Positions 42,313-50,998 of a DNA stretch of 64,000 nt are shown piece after piece (position 1 is the first letter of the stretch; the number at the start of each line of letters is the position of its first letter). The position numbers and the translations under genes are program-made. The notes below the pieces were generated by a model that worked only from the letters and a program-made list of their open reading frames with translations, ran no database searches and was not told the origin of the DNA. The DNA is from Plantactinospora mayteni. Lineage in GTDB: Bacteria; Actinomycetota; Actinomycetes; Mycobacteriales; Micromonosporaceae. The DNA lies in NCBI RefSeq assembly GCF_016862935.1, contig NZ_BONX01000045.1, positions 62,001-126,000 on the forward strand, given 5' to 3'.

Positions 42313-43349
42313 TTCCCGCCCATCGGGTCGGCGGGGCCACCGGGCTGCCCCGGCGCCGGTTTGGCCGGCGGCAGGTCGGGGCCGGGTACGGCAACCGTCT
42401 CGTCACCGGTCAGCCCGGACTTGACCTGCACGACCTTCCCGTCGCTGAGCCCGAGTACCACGTCCCGGGTCTGCCGGGTGCCGTCCGGGCCGACCACGTC
42501 CACCTTGCCGCTGCCCTGACCCCCGGCGACCGCCTCGACCGGGAGCACGAGCGCGTTCTTGGCCCGGGCGGTCACCACCTCCAGGGTGGCGGTGGCACCG
42601 TTGATCAGTTTCACCTTGGCCGGTGCCGTGCAGACCAGCCGCATGCCGGTCGACTCGGACGGCTCGACCGGCTGCCTCCGGTCCGGTGGCGGGAGGACCG
42701 GCGGGACTGGGAGCGCCCCGGGGCCGGCGGACGGGTCCGTCGTCGGTTCCGGGGCCGGCGGGTCCGGGATCGTCCCGGCCGGCAGCGCGGCGATGGTGCC
42801 GAGGACCTTGCAGGCGAACGGCCCGGGGCCGTTCTTGATCTGGGCCTGCACGGTCGCCAGCGAGTCCGAGATCTGGTACGCCTGCGCGCCGTCGATCTCC
42901 GCGACCAGCGCGTAACCGATCCGCTTCGCCGACACCACCGGCATCCCGACCGTGACGTTCGACCGGTCGTCCACCAGCCGACCGGCGAAGGCGGCCCCGG
43001 CCGGTACGTCGAGCCGGTGGGACTTGCCCTTGGCCCAGATGCTGGCCACCCGGGTCGGCTTGGTCGGTGTGCCCTCCGGCGGATCGACGTCGCGGTAGCG
43101 GATCTGCCCGGCGACCGGGGCCACCACGCCGAAGACGGGGTTCATGGTGACCCGGCCGGTCAGGCTGACCCGGTTGTCGAGATCCTGCCGGGCCGGCTTC
43201 GCCGTGGTCATGGTGGTGCCCCGGGCCGCCAGACCGGGGGTCTGGGCCTCCGGATCCGACTCGCTGCACGCGGCGCCCGCACCGACGAGCAACACGAGCA
43301 CGCACGAGCGCAGCAGTGCACCTTTTCCAACCTGGACAGCGCGGAGCAC
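42309..43349 (-). CDS. MacA-like periplasmic adaptor (lipo)protein
   Basis: A membrane-anchored adaptor for the MacB-type permease. A hydrophobic stretch ending in GAGAAC (lipobox-like Cys) precedes beta-rich domains with VVAPVAGQIRYRDV and a late LVLPVEAVAGGQGSGKVDVV, typical of efflux adaptors. A Pro-rich insertion lies in the middle. The start is unusual. GTG at 43349 (346 residues) lies inside dispersed repeat copy C, while an earlier GTG at 43424 has a better site (GAGGGG, five bases) and would translate the whole repeat as the N-terminus. Either way repeat-derived codons form the n-region of the signal sequence. Confidence 0.8.
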   Translation of the reverse strand: MLRAVQVGKGALLRSCVLVLLVGAGAACSESDPEAQTPGLAARGTTMTTAKPARQDLDNRVSLTGRVTMNPVFGVVAPVAGQIRYRDVDPPEGTPTKPTRVASIWAKGKSHRLDVPAGAAFAGRLVDDRSNVTVGMPVVSAKRIGYALVAEIDGAQAYQISDSLATVQAQIKNGPGPFACKVLGTIAALPAGTIPDPPAPEPTTDPSAGPGALPVPPVLPPPDRRQPVEPSESTGMRLVCTAPAKVKLINGATATLEVVTARAKNALVLPVEAVAGGQGSGKVDVVGPDGTRQTRDVVLGLSDGKVVQVKSGLTGDETVAVPGPDLPPAKPAPGQPGGPADPMGGK

Positions 43350-43408
43350 CCGCCCCGGCTTCCACCCGCGGTCACGACGCACCGCAAGAGGGGGTTGGAA
43401 AAGGTCCA
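43317..43408 (-). repeat. 92-bp dispersed palindromic element, copy C
   Basis: Read on the minus strand, it aligns with copy B over the full length: GGACCTTTTCCAACC at one end, CTTGCGGTGCG and GGTGGAAGCCGGGGCG inside, and CCAGGTTGGAAAAGGTGCA at the other end. It overlaps the 5' end of the efflux-adaptor gene. Confidence 0.85.
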
Positions 43409-43642
43409 GTAGTCGCCTTCGCACCGGCACCCCTCACTGACCTAATCCCGGACCGACATCAAAGAAGACGCAGCCTGCCGGTCATCGGTTGCCCTCGGGA
43501 CGGGACGATTTCGTGACGAACGACCGACAGGTGGCGGTGCGGCGCGTTCCGCACCGCTACCGCCGTATCAAACCAGAACGACCACCGAGGCACTGTCCCG
43601 TGCCTCGCCCGCGCCCGGACGCCGCCGGCTCGACGCGCCTAC

Positions 43643-45244
43643 TCAGTCGAAGTGCCGGACCCGGGGCCACAGCTCGGCCCAGGTCAGCCGGCGGTCGTGG
43701 CAGACCACGATGGGTACGCCCTGCTCCTCGTTGTCGACCCCGACTCCGTTGTCGAGCCGTCCGGCGAGCCGGCACGCGCCGAAGTACTGGCGAAGTTCGG
43801 CCGGCTCTCCCACGCCGACCCCGACCAGCACGGTCGCCGACTCCGGTGGCGGGCCGTAGTAGCCGAGTTCGTTGTGTCCACTGTAGATCGCCGGAAGCCG
43901 GTCGGCGCCGAGTCGGGTGAGCGCGCCGGCCTCGCCGTAGTTGGCGGTCAGCACGACCGCCGCGGCCCGGTCGGCGGGCGGAAGCTCGTCGTACGCCTGG
44001 ACCACCTGGTCGACGTAGCGGGGCCAGCCGACCGAGTCGGCGGCGGTGACGTTGATCCCGGGCACCGGCGTGTCGCCGAGCACCCCGACCGGGAGCAGCG
44101 GCAGCGCGATCACCGCACTCGCCACCACGTTGGCCAGGTACGCCGTGCCGACCACCGTCGCGCGGATCCGCCGTCGCCCCCGCCCCAGCCATTCGGCCAC
44201 CACCACGGACCCGGCGGCGAGAAGCGCACCGAGCAACCCGTACGGGTAGTAGGGCTGACCGCCCGACACCAGCACCAGTACGCAGACCACCAGGTACGCC
44301 ACGGCGAGCGCGCGTACCGGTCGCCACTGTCGGCGACGCAGCAGCCCGACCAGGCCGGCGAGCCAGACCGCCGCCAGCGGCGGCCCGATCAGCAGGAACT
44401 GGAAGGGAACGAAGCCGCTCCGCGACTCGGCGCCCTTGTTCTCGGCGATCGCTCCGGCCATGTCGGCCTGCGGCAGGTCGTGGGTCAACTGGTAGACCAG
44501 GTTGGGCGCGGCGACCACCAGGGCGAGCGCGACGCCCGCCCAGAGCCAGCGACCGGCCAGGACCCGGCGCGGCCCCACGGCCAGCAGCCCGGCGCCGAGC
44601 CCGACCAGTAGCAGCACCACCAGCAGCTTGTTGTAGAGCCCGATCCCGAGCACCGCCCCGGCCGCCAGCCACCAGCGCGGCTGGTCGCGCAGCAGTGCCC
44701 GGGCCGCACAGAGGATGATGCCGAGCCAGACCACCACGTCGAAGCCGGCGGTCAGCAGCACGTGTCCGAAGATCAGCGTGGCCGAGCCGCTGCCCAGGCC
44801 GAACGCGGCCAGGGTCTGGGCGAGCGCGCCGCCGCCGAGTTCCCGGGCGAGCAGGGCGGCCAGCAGCAGCGCCGCCAGCACGGAGAGGGTGGCCGGCACC
44901 CGCAGCCCCCAGAGCGAGCCGCCGAAGAGCGCATCGGCCAGCCGGGCGATCGCCGGGGTGAGCGGCGGCTGGTCCCGGTAGCCCCAGTCGGGGCGGAGCA
45001 TCAGGAAGTAGAGCTCGTCGCGGTGGTAGCCGTAGCCGCCGTTAGTGGCCAGCAGCAGCGCGGCGAACAGGCCGGCGACCGCGCCGAGTGGTCGCCAGGC
45101 GATCGGGGCCAACGCGACCCGCCCACCGTCGGCGGTCGCGGTCTTTCCGGGTACGTCCGGCGCCTTTCCGGGTACGTCCGGCGCCTTTCCGGGTACGTCC
45201 GGCGGCGCCCCGCTCGCGGCGGTCCGGACGGCGTGCTCGGTCAT
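43643..45244 (-). CDS. GT39/ArnT-like membrane glycosyltransferase
   Basis: A 533-residue protein with about 11-12 membrane segments and the first-loop acidic motif GYHRDELYFL, which carries the catalytic Asp-Glu region of GT39/ArnT-like enzymes that use polyprenyl-phosphate sugars. A soluble outer domain of about 150 residues closes the protein. The cytoplasmic N-terminus carries three APDVPGK repeats. AGGGG precedes the ATG at 45244, and a perfect 17-bp palindrome lies 54-94 bp upstream. It follows the NRPS-like gene on the same strand, but the palindrome suggests separate control. The acceptor is unknown. Confidence 0.85.
   Translation of the reverse strand: MTEHAVRTAASGAPPDVPGKAPDVPGKAPDVPGKTATADGGRVALAPIAWRPLGAVAGLFAALLLATNGGYGYHRDELYFLMLRPDWGYRDQPPLTPAIARLADALFGGSLWGLRVPATLSVLAALLLAALLARELGGGALAQTLAAFGLGSGSATLIFGHVLLTAGFDVVVWLGIILCAARALLRDQPRWWLAAGAVLGIGLYNKLLVVLLLVGLGAGLLAVGPRRVLAGRWLWAGVALALVVAAPNLVYQLTHDLPQADMAGAIAENKGAESRSGFVPFQFLLIGPPLAAVWLAGLVGLLRRRQWRPVRALAVAYLVVCVLVLVSGGQPYYPYGLLGALLAAGSVVVAEWLGRGRRRIRATVVGTAYLANVVASAVIALPLLPVGVLGDTPVPGINVTAADSVGWPRYVDQVVQAYDELPPADRAAAVVLTANYGEAGALTRLGADRLPAIYSGHNELGYYGPPPESATVLVGVGVGEPAELRQYFGACRLAGRLDNGVGVDNEEQGVPIVVCHDRRLTWAELWPRVRHFD
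45143..45205 (-). repeat. 21-bp in-frame tandem repeat (3 copies)
   Basis: TTTCCGGGTACGTCCGGCGC repeats with a 21-bp period at 45143, 45164 and 45185, nearly identical between copies. It encodes APDVPGK three times in the N-terminus of the GT39-like protein. High identity suggests recent expansion. Confidence 0.93.
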
Positions 45245-45297
45245 GGGTCGCCCCTCCCCTGGCGGCGGTGCCGGCGACGTGGCGCGGGCCCGTACCG

Positions 45298-45338
45298 GCC
45301 GATACCTAACGGTTGAAGTTTAACCGTTAGGTATCGGC
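45298..45338. promoter_or_regulatory. Perfect 17-bp palindrome, 7-base loop
   Basis: The arms GCCGATACCTAACGGTT (45298-45314) and AACCGTTAGGTATCGGC (45322-45338) are exact inverted repeats around GAAGTTT. It lies upstream of the GT39-like gene and downstream of the NRPS-like gene. A/T-rich centre, exact symmetry and absence of a T tract favour a repressor operator over a terminator. Confidence 0.8.
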
Positions 45339-45416
45339 TGTCAATGTGCTCTGACCAGGACTCCGAGCCGGACGACCGGCCGCAGCGCTCTCCACCGTGG
45401 TCGGTCCGCGTCCCGG

Positions 45417-48400
45417 CTACCCCAGCGGCTGACCGCCGCGCGGGACGGCGTCGACCAGCGACACCTGGCGGGCCGGGTTGCCCCGCCAGACCGTTCCGGC
45501 CGGCAGGGTGCTGCCCTTCATCACGAACGAGTCGGGTGCCACCACCACCCCGTCGGCCACCTCGACGCCGTAGTGCACCAGCGCGCCGGTGCCGACCGAA
45601 CAGCCGCGACCGAGCCGGATCCGGTCCGTCTTGAACGTCCCGTCCTCCAGGGAGTGGGAATGCAGCGTCGACCCCTCGCTCAGCGTGCAGTGGTCCCCGA
45701 TCCGCACCAGGGTCCGTTCCGGTATCCCGCAGCCGTCGTCGAAGACCCGCCGGCCGACCCGTACGCCGTGCAGGCGCAGCAGCAGCGGCTTGAGCGGGGT
45801 GCCGTTGAACAGGCCGAGGTGTCCGAGCCCGGCGAGCTTCCAGTACCGCTCGTGTCGCCAGTACCGGGGGTCGTAGATCGAGCAGCGCATCGGGCGTAGC
45901 CGGCGGAAACCGAGGCAGAGCCAGTCCACCAGGGCGGAGTGGCCGACGATCAGCAGCAGGGCGAGCAGGATCCCGGCGCTGAACGTGACCAGGTTGGGCC
46001 GGGCGCCGTCGTGGATGCCCTCGACGCGTACCACGATCTGGATGGAGAGGTAGAAGAGCAGCCAGTTGCTCAGCAGGTACCAGCCCATGGTGCGCAGGTT
46101 CGAGCGGTTCTTCCGGTACAACCGGCGGCGGAACTCGTCCCCGGTCCGCAGGTCGTCGAAGCCGGCGTCCCGGCGTACCGAGCGGGGGATCTCGAACGGG
46201 GGCGAGCCCAGCAGCCCGACGCCGGACCGGACCGGGCCGTCGACCGGCACCATCACCTTCGTCGCCAGCAGGCAGTTGTCGCCGACCCGCGCCCCGGCCG
46301 GGAAGACGATCCGGTTGCCGAGGAAGTTCTCCGCGCCGATGGTGACCCGGGACAGCGCGAACGAGGTGTGCGAGTACCGGGCGTTGCCCATGGAGAGGCC
46401 GTCGGAGACCAGTACCCCGCCGCGCACCTCGCAGAGGAACGGCGTGTCGTGCTTCTGCCCGCAGCCGAAGTTCGAGCCGGTCTGCCGTACCTGCCGGAAC
46501 CGCCAGCCGATCGCCCGGAGGTAGCCGACGACGTACGAGCTGTCTCCGAAGAGGAGATTGAAGAACGGGACGTTGCTGAACCGGGAGACGGTCTGGAAGC
46601 AGATCCACCGCCAGCCGTAGAGCGGATAGGCCCGATCGGCGGTCAGGAAGAGGTTCGCCAGCCGGGGCACGGCGAGCACCAGCAGCCCGCCGAGCAGCAC
46701 GCTGCCGACGAACATCAGCAGCGAGCCGGAGACCGTGCTGACGTCCAGCGCGAAGGCCAGCGCGGCGAGTACGACCAGCACCTGGGTGTCGACCACCACC
46801 CGGCCGAGGAGCTGGCCGGCACCGTACCCGCCCCGGCGCACCGTCGAGCAGTGCCGGGGTTCCGCCGCCGGGTTGCCGCTCCCGCCGGGCACCGCCGGGG
46901 AGCCGTGGAAACGCGCCCCGGCCGGTACCACCTGCCCGGCACGGGGCGACGAGGCGTGCCCGAGGTGCGCGCCGTCGCCGAGTACCGTGTCGAGGTCGAG
47001 CACGCTGCCCTCGCCGACCTGGACGTCCCGGCCGAGCCGGACCGGACCGGTGGTGATCCAGCCGGCCTCCGCCCGATAGCCGAGGAAGCTCGCGCCCCGA
47101 CCCACGACCGTGCCGGCGCCGATCTCGATCAGGTCGGTGCAGACCGGCACCGACCGGGACAGCAGCAGGGCGCCCGGGCCGATCTTCGCGCCCAGCGCGC
47201 GCAGGTAGAGGTTGTAGACCGGCGATCCGACGAAGAGCACCAGCGGGCTGGCCCGGATCATCCGCTTGACGACCCAGAACCGGAGATAACGGTGCCCCCA
47301 GATCGGAAAGGTGCCGGCCCGCCACCGCCCGACCAGCAGCCACTTCAGCGCTACCGGCAGCACCGCCAGCACGACGAACCAGGCCACCCCGAAGCTCGTC
47401 GACCGCAGCCCGACGTCGACCGCGCCGACTCCGTCGGTGATCCAGATGTACCCGACGAGCGCCACCCCGGCGAGCAGGACCAGATACCCCAGGCCGAAGA
47501 GGGTCTGGAACACCGCGCAGCCGTACCATTCCAGGTTGCTCGGGACGCGGTGCGCCGGGCGCGACGGTTCGGGTGGCGCCTCCGGGGTGTCCGCCCTGAT
47601 GACGGTGGCCAGGGCACGCACGGTCGGATTCAGGTACACGTCCTTGATCGAGACGTCGGCCTGGAGCCGCTCCCGCAGCCGGGTGCAGTACCGGGACATC
47701 ACCAGCGAGTCGGCGCCCAGGTCGGTGAAGAAGTCGTCCCGGACCGAGACCCGGTCCACCCGCAGCAGGTCGGCGAGGAGGTCCGCGAGCACGGACTCGG
47801 TCGACCCGACCGGGGCGACCAGCGGCGTCGTCGGCAGCGCACGCGGGCCGGACGGTGCCGGCAGGCTCTTGCGGTCCACCTTGTCGCTGGGCAGCGTCGG
47901 CAGCTCCGGCAACTCCTCCAGGTAGGCCGGGACCATGTAGCCGGGCAGCCGGGTCCGCAGCGCGGCCAGCGCCGCCGCCAGGTTCAGCGCCGCCGCACCG
48001 GCCCGCCGGGTGTAGAAGGCGGCGAGTTCGACGACGCCGGGCTCCGGCTGGTACGTCGTCACCGCCGCCTGGGCCACCTCCGGCAGCCGCAGCAGCACCG
48101 ACTCGATCTCGGTCAGCTCGATCCGGTACCCGCGCACCTTGACCTGGCTGTCGATCCGGCCCAGATACTCGATCTGCCCGTCGGAGGTGATCCGGCCGAG
48201 GTCCCCGGTCCGGTAGATCCGTCCCGAGGGGTTGTCCGGGATCCCTGACGTGTCCAGGATGAACGCCCGGGCGGTCAGGTCGGGCCGGTTGACGTACCCC
48301 GGGGAGAGGCCGACCCCGGCGACGCCGATCTCACCGGTCCGACCGGCCGGCAGCACCCGATGGTCGGAGGCCAGGATCACCACCGAGTACGTCGGCAGCG

Positions 48401-49577
48401 GCACCCCGATCGTCACCGGCCGGTCCGGTTCCAGTCGGGTCCAGGTGGCGGTGACCGACGTCTCGGTCGGGCCGTAGACGTTGAGCAGGGTGCGGCCCGG
48501 CCGGTGCCACCGGTCCACCAGGTGCGCCGGGCACGCCTCACCGGAGACCAGCACGAACCGCAGCTCCGGCAACTCCTCCTCGATCGTGGCCAGCAGCGTC
48601 GGTACGCAGCAGAGCGCGGTCACCCGATGCCGGGCGAGGAAGCCGGCCAGGTCGCTGCCGACCAGCGCCCCGGGCGCGGTGCTGGGCACCAGTGTCGCGC
48701 CGGAGACCAGCGGCACCCAGATCTCCTCGACCGAGAAGTCGAAGGCGATCGTCATGCCCTGGTAGACCCGGTCGTCCGGACGCAGTCCGTAGCACTCCAC
48801 CGCCACCCGGACGAAGTTGCAGATGTTCGCCTGGTCGATGGCGACGCCCTTGGGCCGACCGGTGCTGCCCGAGGTGTAGATGATGTACGCCAGTTCGTCC
48901 GAGCCCGCCCCGAGCCCGCCCGCCCCGAACCCGGCCGGCCCGAGCCCGTCCGGCGGGGATCCAGGCGACGCGGACTCGGGCGACGCTGATCCGGGCGACG
49001 CTGATTCGCCCGGCGCGATCCGGTGGCTCGGGTATCGGTCAAGGTCCGGGTCGGTGTCGATCCGGATCACCGTGCCGGCGATGCCGTCGAGCCGGTCGGC
49101 CAGGGTCGAGAGGGTGACGATCGTCCCGACCCGCGCGTCGGCGACCACGAAGCCGATCCGGTCGGCCGGGAAGTTGGCGTCCACCGGGACGTACACCGCA
49201 TGGATCTTGGACACCGCGAGCATGGCCAGGTAGGCGAAGGCGGAGCGGTCCAGGAGCAGCCCGACCCGGTCACCCGGCAGCACGCCCCGGGCCAGTAGCA
49301 GCCGGGCGAACTGGTTGGCCCGGGCGTCCAGCTCGGCGAAGGTCAGCCGGCGCTCGCCGTCGTCCACGGCCGGGTGCCCGGGATCGCCCTCGGCGGCGAA
49401 CCGGTCGCAGCGCTCCTCGAAGAGGTGGTGCAGGCGTTCACCCGGTCGGCAGCGGACCCGGTTGTCCACGCCCGACGCGGTCAGCACCAGACCGGTGTCC
49501 GGCCGAGTGGTCGGGGTCGGGGTGCGGGGCGCGACGGTGGGAGCGGCACCCGGCGCCACCGGGGCCGGCCCGGTCAC
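45417..49577 (-). CDS. NRPS-like protein: adenylation, carrier and Pls-type membrane terminal region
   Basis: A 1386-residue synthetase. The adenylation domain (about 45-590) has A3 YTSGSTGRPKG, A5 NVYGPTE, A7 YRTGD, A8 RGYRIELTEIE and the A10 Lys in PSDKVDRKSL. A carrier domain follows, with GADSL as phosphopantetheine Ser (near 621). The rest is the NRPS-terminal region of the epsilon-poly-lysine synthetase type: about six membrane segments separating left-handed beta-helix, acyltransferase-like domains. There is no canonical condensation or thioesterase domain. A pocket segment AFDFSVEEIW places Asp and Glu where basic substrates are often held. It is coupled to the aminotransferase by GTGA, suggesting diaminobutyrate as building block. 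Confidence 0.9.
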   Translation of the reverse strand: MTGPAPVAPGAAPTVAPRTPTPTTRPDTGLVLTASGVDNRVRCRPGERLHHLFEERCDRFAAEGDPGHPAVDDGERRLTFAELDARANQFARLLLARGVLPGDRVGLLLDRSAFAYLAMLAVSKIHAVYVPVDANFPADRIGFVVADARVGTIVTLSTLADRLDGIAGTVIRIDTDPDLDRYPSHRIAPGESASPGSASPESASPGSPPDGLGPAGFGAGGLGAGSDELAYIIYTSGSTGRPKGVAIDQANICNFVRVAVECYGLRPDDRVYQGMTIAFDFSVEEIWVPLVSGATLVPSTAPGALVGSDLAGFLARHRVTALCCVPTLLATIEEELPELRFVLVSGEACPAHLVDRWHRPGRTLLNVYGPTETSVTATWTRLEPDRPVTIGVPLPTYSVVILASDHRVLPAGRTGEIGVAGVGLSPGYVNRPDLTARAFILDTSGIPDNPSGRIYRTGDLGRITSDGQIEYLGRIDSQVKVRGYRIELTEIESVLLRLPEVAQAAVTTYQPEPGVVELAAFYTRRAGAAALNLAAALAALRTRLPGYMVPAYLEELPELPTLPSDKVDRKSLPAPSGPRALPTTPLVAPVGSTESVLADLLADLLRVDRVSVRDDFFTDLGADSLVMSRYCTRLRERLQADVSIKDVYLNPTVRALATVIRADTPEAPPEPSRPAHRVPSNLEWYGCAVFQTLFGLGYLVLLAGVALVGYIWITDGVGAVDVGLRSTSFGVAWFVVLAVLPVALKWLLVGRWRAGTFPIWGHRYLRFWVVKRMIRASPLVLFVGSPVYNLYLRALGAKIGPGALLLSRSVPVCTDLIEIGAGTVVGRGASFLGYRAEAGWITTGPVRLGRDVQVGEGSVLDLDTVLGDGAHLGHASSPRAGQVVPAGARFHGSPAVPGGSGNPAAEPRHCSTVRRGGYGAGQLLGRVVVDTQVLVVLAALAFALDVSTVSGSLLMFVGSVLLGGLLVLAVPRLANLFLTADRAYPLYGWRWICFQTVSRFSNVPFFNLLFGDSSYVVGYLRAIGWRFRQVRQTGSNFGCGQKHDTPFLCEVRGGVLVSDGLSMGNARYSHTSFALSRVTIGAENFLGNRIVFPAGARVGDNCLLATKVMVPVDGPVRSGVGLLGSPPFEIPRSVRRDAGFDDLRTGDEFRRRLYRKNRSNLRTMGWYLLSNWLLFYLSIQIVVRVEGIHDGARPNLVTFSAGILLALLLIVGHSALVDWLCLGFRRLRPMRCSIYDPRYWRHERYWKLAGLGHLGLFNGTPLKPLLLRLHGVRVGRRVFDDGCGIPERTLVRIGDHCTLSEGSTLHSHSLEDGTFKTDRIRLGRGCSVGTGALVHYGVEVADGVVVAPDSFVMKGSTLPAGTVWRGNPARQVSLVDAVPRGGQPLG
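48955..49016 (-). repeat. Degenerate 15-bp in-frame tandem repeat in adenylation domain
   Basis: GGCGACGCTGATCC-like units recur every 15 bp and encode ESASPGSASPESASPGS in a surface loop just before the A3 motif. The loop is an insertion relative to ordinary adenylation domains. Confidence 0.75.
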
Positions 49578-50998
49578 GCGGGCACCAGGCCGGAGGAGCC
49601 CCGCACGTCCCGTTCCGATCCGACGGCCTGCTTCGCTTGTCCGGCCTGTTCCGATCCGACGGGCTGCTGCGCTGCGACAGCCTGTTCCGATCCGACAACC
49701 TGTTCTGATCCGACGGGCTGCTGCGCTGCGACGGTCCGGGTCGCTGCCAGCAGGATGTCGAGGCCGTGGTTCAGCAGTTCGTCCGGAGTGGTGAGCGGCG
49801 CCAGCACCTTGACCACCTGGTCGTGCGGGCCGGCGGTCTCCAACATCAGGCCGTCGGCGAAGCAGCGCCGGCTGATGGCCGAGGCCAACTCGCCCGAGCC
49901 GACGTCGACCCCACGCATCATCCCGCGCCCCTTCACCACCGCACCGGGCACGGCGTCGGCGACCTCGGCCAGCCGGATCGCGAGCAGGTCGGCGCGGCGC
50001 GCCACGTCGGTGGTGAAGTCGGTACCGGCCCAGAACTTCGTCAGCGCCACCTGGGCGGTGACGAAGGCGTGCCCGTTGCCACGGAACGTCCCGTTGTGCT
50101 CGCCGGGCTGCCAGACGTCGTACTCGGGCCGGATCAGCAGCAGCGCCATCGGCAGGCCGTACCCGGAGATCGACTTCGACAGTACGACCAGGTCCGGGGC
50201 GATGCCGTACGGCTCGAAACTGAAGAACGTGCCGGTACGCCCGCAGCCCGCCTGCACGTCGTCGACCACCAGCAGCGCACCGCTGCTCCGGGCCAGTTCG
50301 GCGATCCGCCGCAACCAGCCGGCCGAGGCGACGTTCAGGCCGCCCTCGCCCTGCACCGTCTCCAACAGGATCGCCGCCGGGGCGTCCAGTCCGCTGGACG
50401 GGTCCCCCAGCATCCGCGCCAACAGGTCGGCGGTGTCGATGCCGGCGCCCTGGTACCCGTCGTACGGCATCCGGGTCACCCCGGGCAGCGGAAGCTGCGG
50501 ACCGACCCGGTGGTGTCGGTTCCCGGTCGCCGCCAGCGCGCCGAGCGAGACTCCGTGGAAGGCGTTGGTGAAGGCGACGACGTTGGTCCGGCCGGTCACC
50601 TTGCGGGCCAGCTTGAGTGCCGCCTCGACGGCGTTCGCCCCGGTCGGCCCGGTGAACTGCACCCGGTAGTCCAGTTCCCTGGGCAGCAGCACGAGCGACT
50701 CGAACGCGGTGAGGAACGCGCTCTTGGTCGAGCTGGACAGGTCGAGGCTGTGTGACATCCCATGGTGTTCCAGGTGGGCGATCAGGGCATCCCGCATGTC
50801 GGGGTCGTTGTGCCCGTAGTTCAGCGAACCCGCACCGGCGACGAAGTCGAGATACTCGCGGCCGGCGACGTCCCGGACCACGCTTCCCTCCGCCGTGTCG
50901 AATACGCTGTCGAATTGGCGGCAGTAGCTCCGTACCGCCGATTCTCGACGCTCGAAAATGAGGTTTTCGTCCGCGCCCGCCGCTCCGCGCACCGTCAT
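49574..50998 (-). CDS. Diaminobutyrate--2-oxoglutarate aminotransferase (EctB-like)
   Basis: A 474-residue PLP-dependent class III aminotransferase that should make L-2,4-diaminobutyrate from aspartate semialdehyde. It has the EctB-like N-terminus (ESAVRSYCRQFD), GPTGANAVEAALKLARK, DDVQAGCGRTGTFFSFE, and the PLP Lys in VVLSKSISGYG. The C-terminal 60 residues are a repeat-rich tail (PVGSEQ units) beyond the normal fold. AAGGAG precedes the ATG at 50998. ectA and ectC are absent, so the product is not for ectoine; the coupled NRPS-like protein is the likely consumer. Confidence 0.92.
   Translation of the reverse strand: MTVRGAAGADENLIFERRESAVRSYCRQFDSVFDTAEGSVVRDVAGREYLDFVAGAGSLNYGHNDPDMRDALIAHLEHHGMSHSLDLSSSTKSAFLTAFESLVLLPRELDYRVQFTGPTGANAVEAALKLARKVTGRTNVVAFTNAFHGVSLGALAATGNRHHRVGPQLPLPGVTRMPYDGYQGAGIDTADLLARMLGDPSSGLDAPAAILLETVQGEGGLNVASAGWLRRIAELARSSGALLVVDDVQAGCGRTGTFFSFEPYGIAPDLVVLSKSISGYGLPMALLLIRPEYDVWQPGEHNGTFRGNGHAFVTAQVALTKFWAGTDFTTDVARRADLLAIRLAEVADAVPGAVVKGRGMMRGVDVGSGELASAISRRCFADGLMLETAGPHDQVVKVLAPLTTPDELLNHGLDILLAATRTVAAQQPVGSEQVVGSEQAVAAQQPVGSEQAGQAKQAVGSERDVRGSSGLVPA
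49613..49735 (-). repeat. Degenerate tandem repeats in aminotransferase tail
   Basis: CTGTTCCGATCCGAC-type units recur four times, interleaved with two copies of GGGCTGCTGCGCTGCGAC. They encode PVGSEQ and AVAAQQ motifs after the catalytic fold of the aminotransferase. Confidence 0.85.

Noticed and set aside
40172-42406. Single 744-codon minus-strand frame spanning ATPase and permease
   Set aside because: Its first 300 codons are an out-of-frame reading of the ATPase gene; the true permease starts at the GTGA overlap at 41494.
45939-48248. Plus-strand open frame of 769 codons opposite the NRPS-like gene
   Set aside because: Shadow frame produced by GC codon bias; it has no domain motif, and the opposite strand has complete adenylation motifs.
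49574-50998. Ectoine biosynthesis locus because of the EctB-like enzyme
   Set aside because: No ectA or ectC is present and the gene is coupled to an NRPS-like gene instead.
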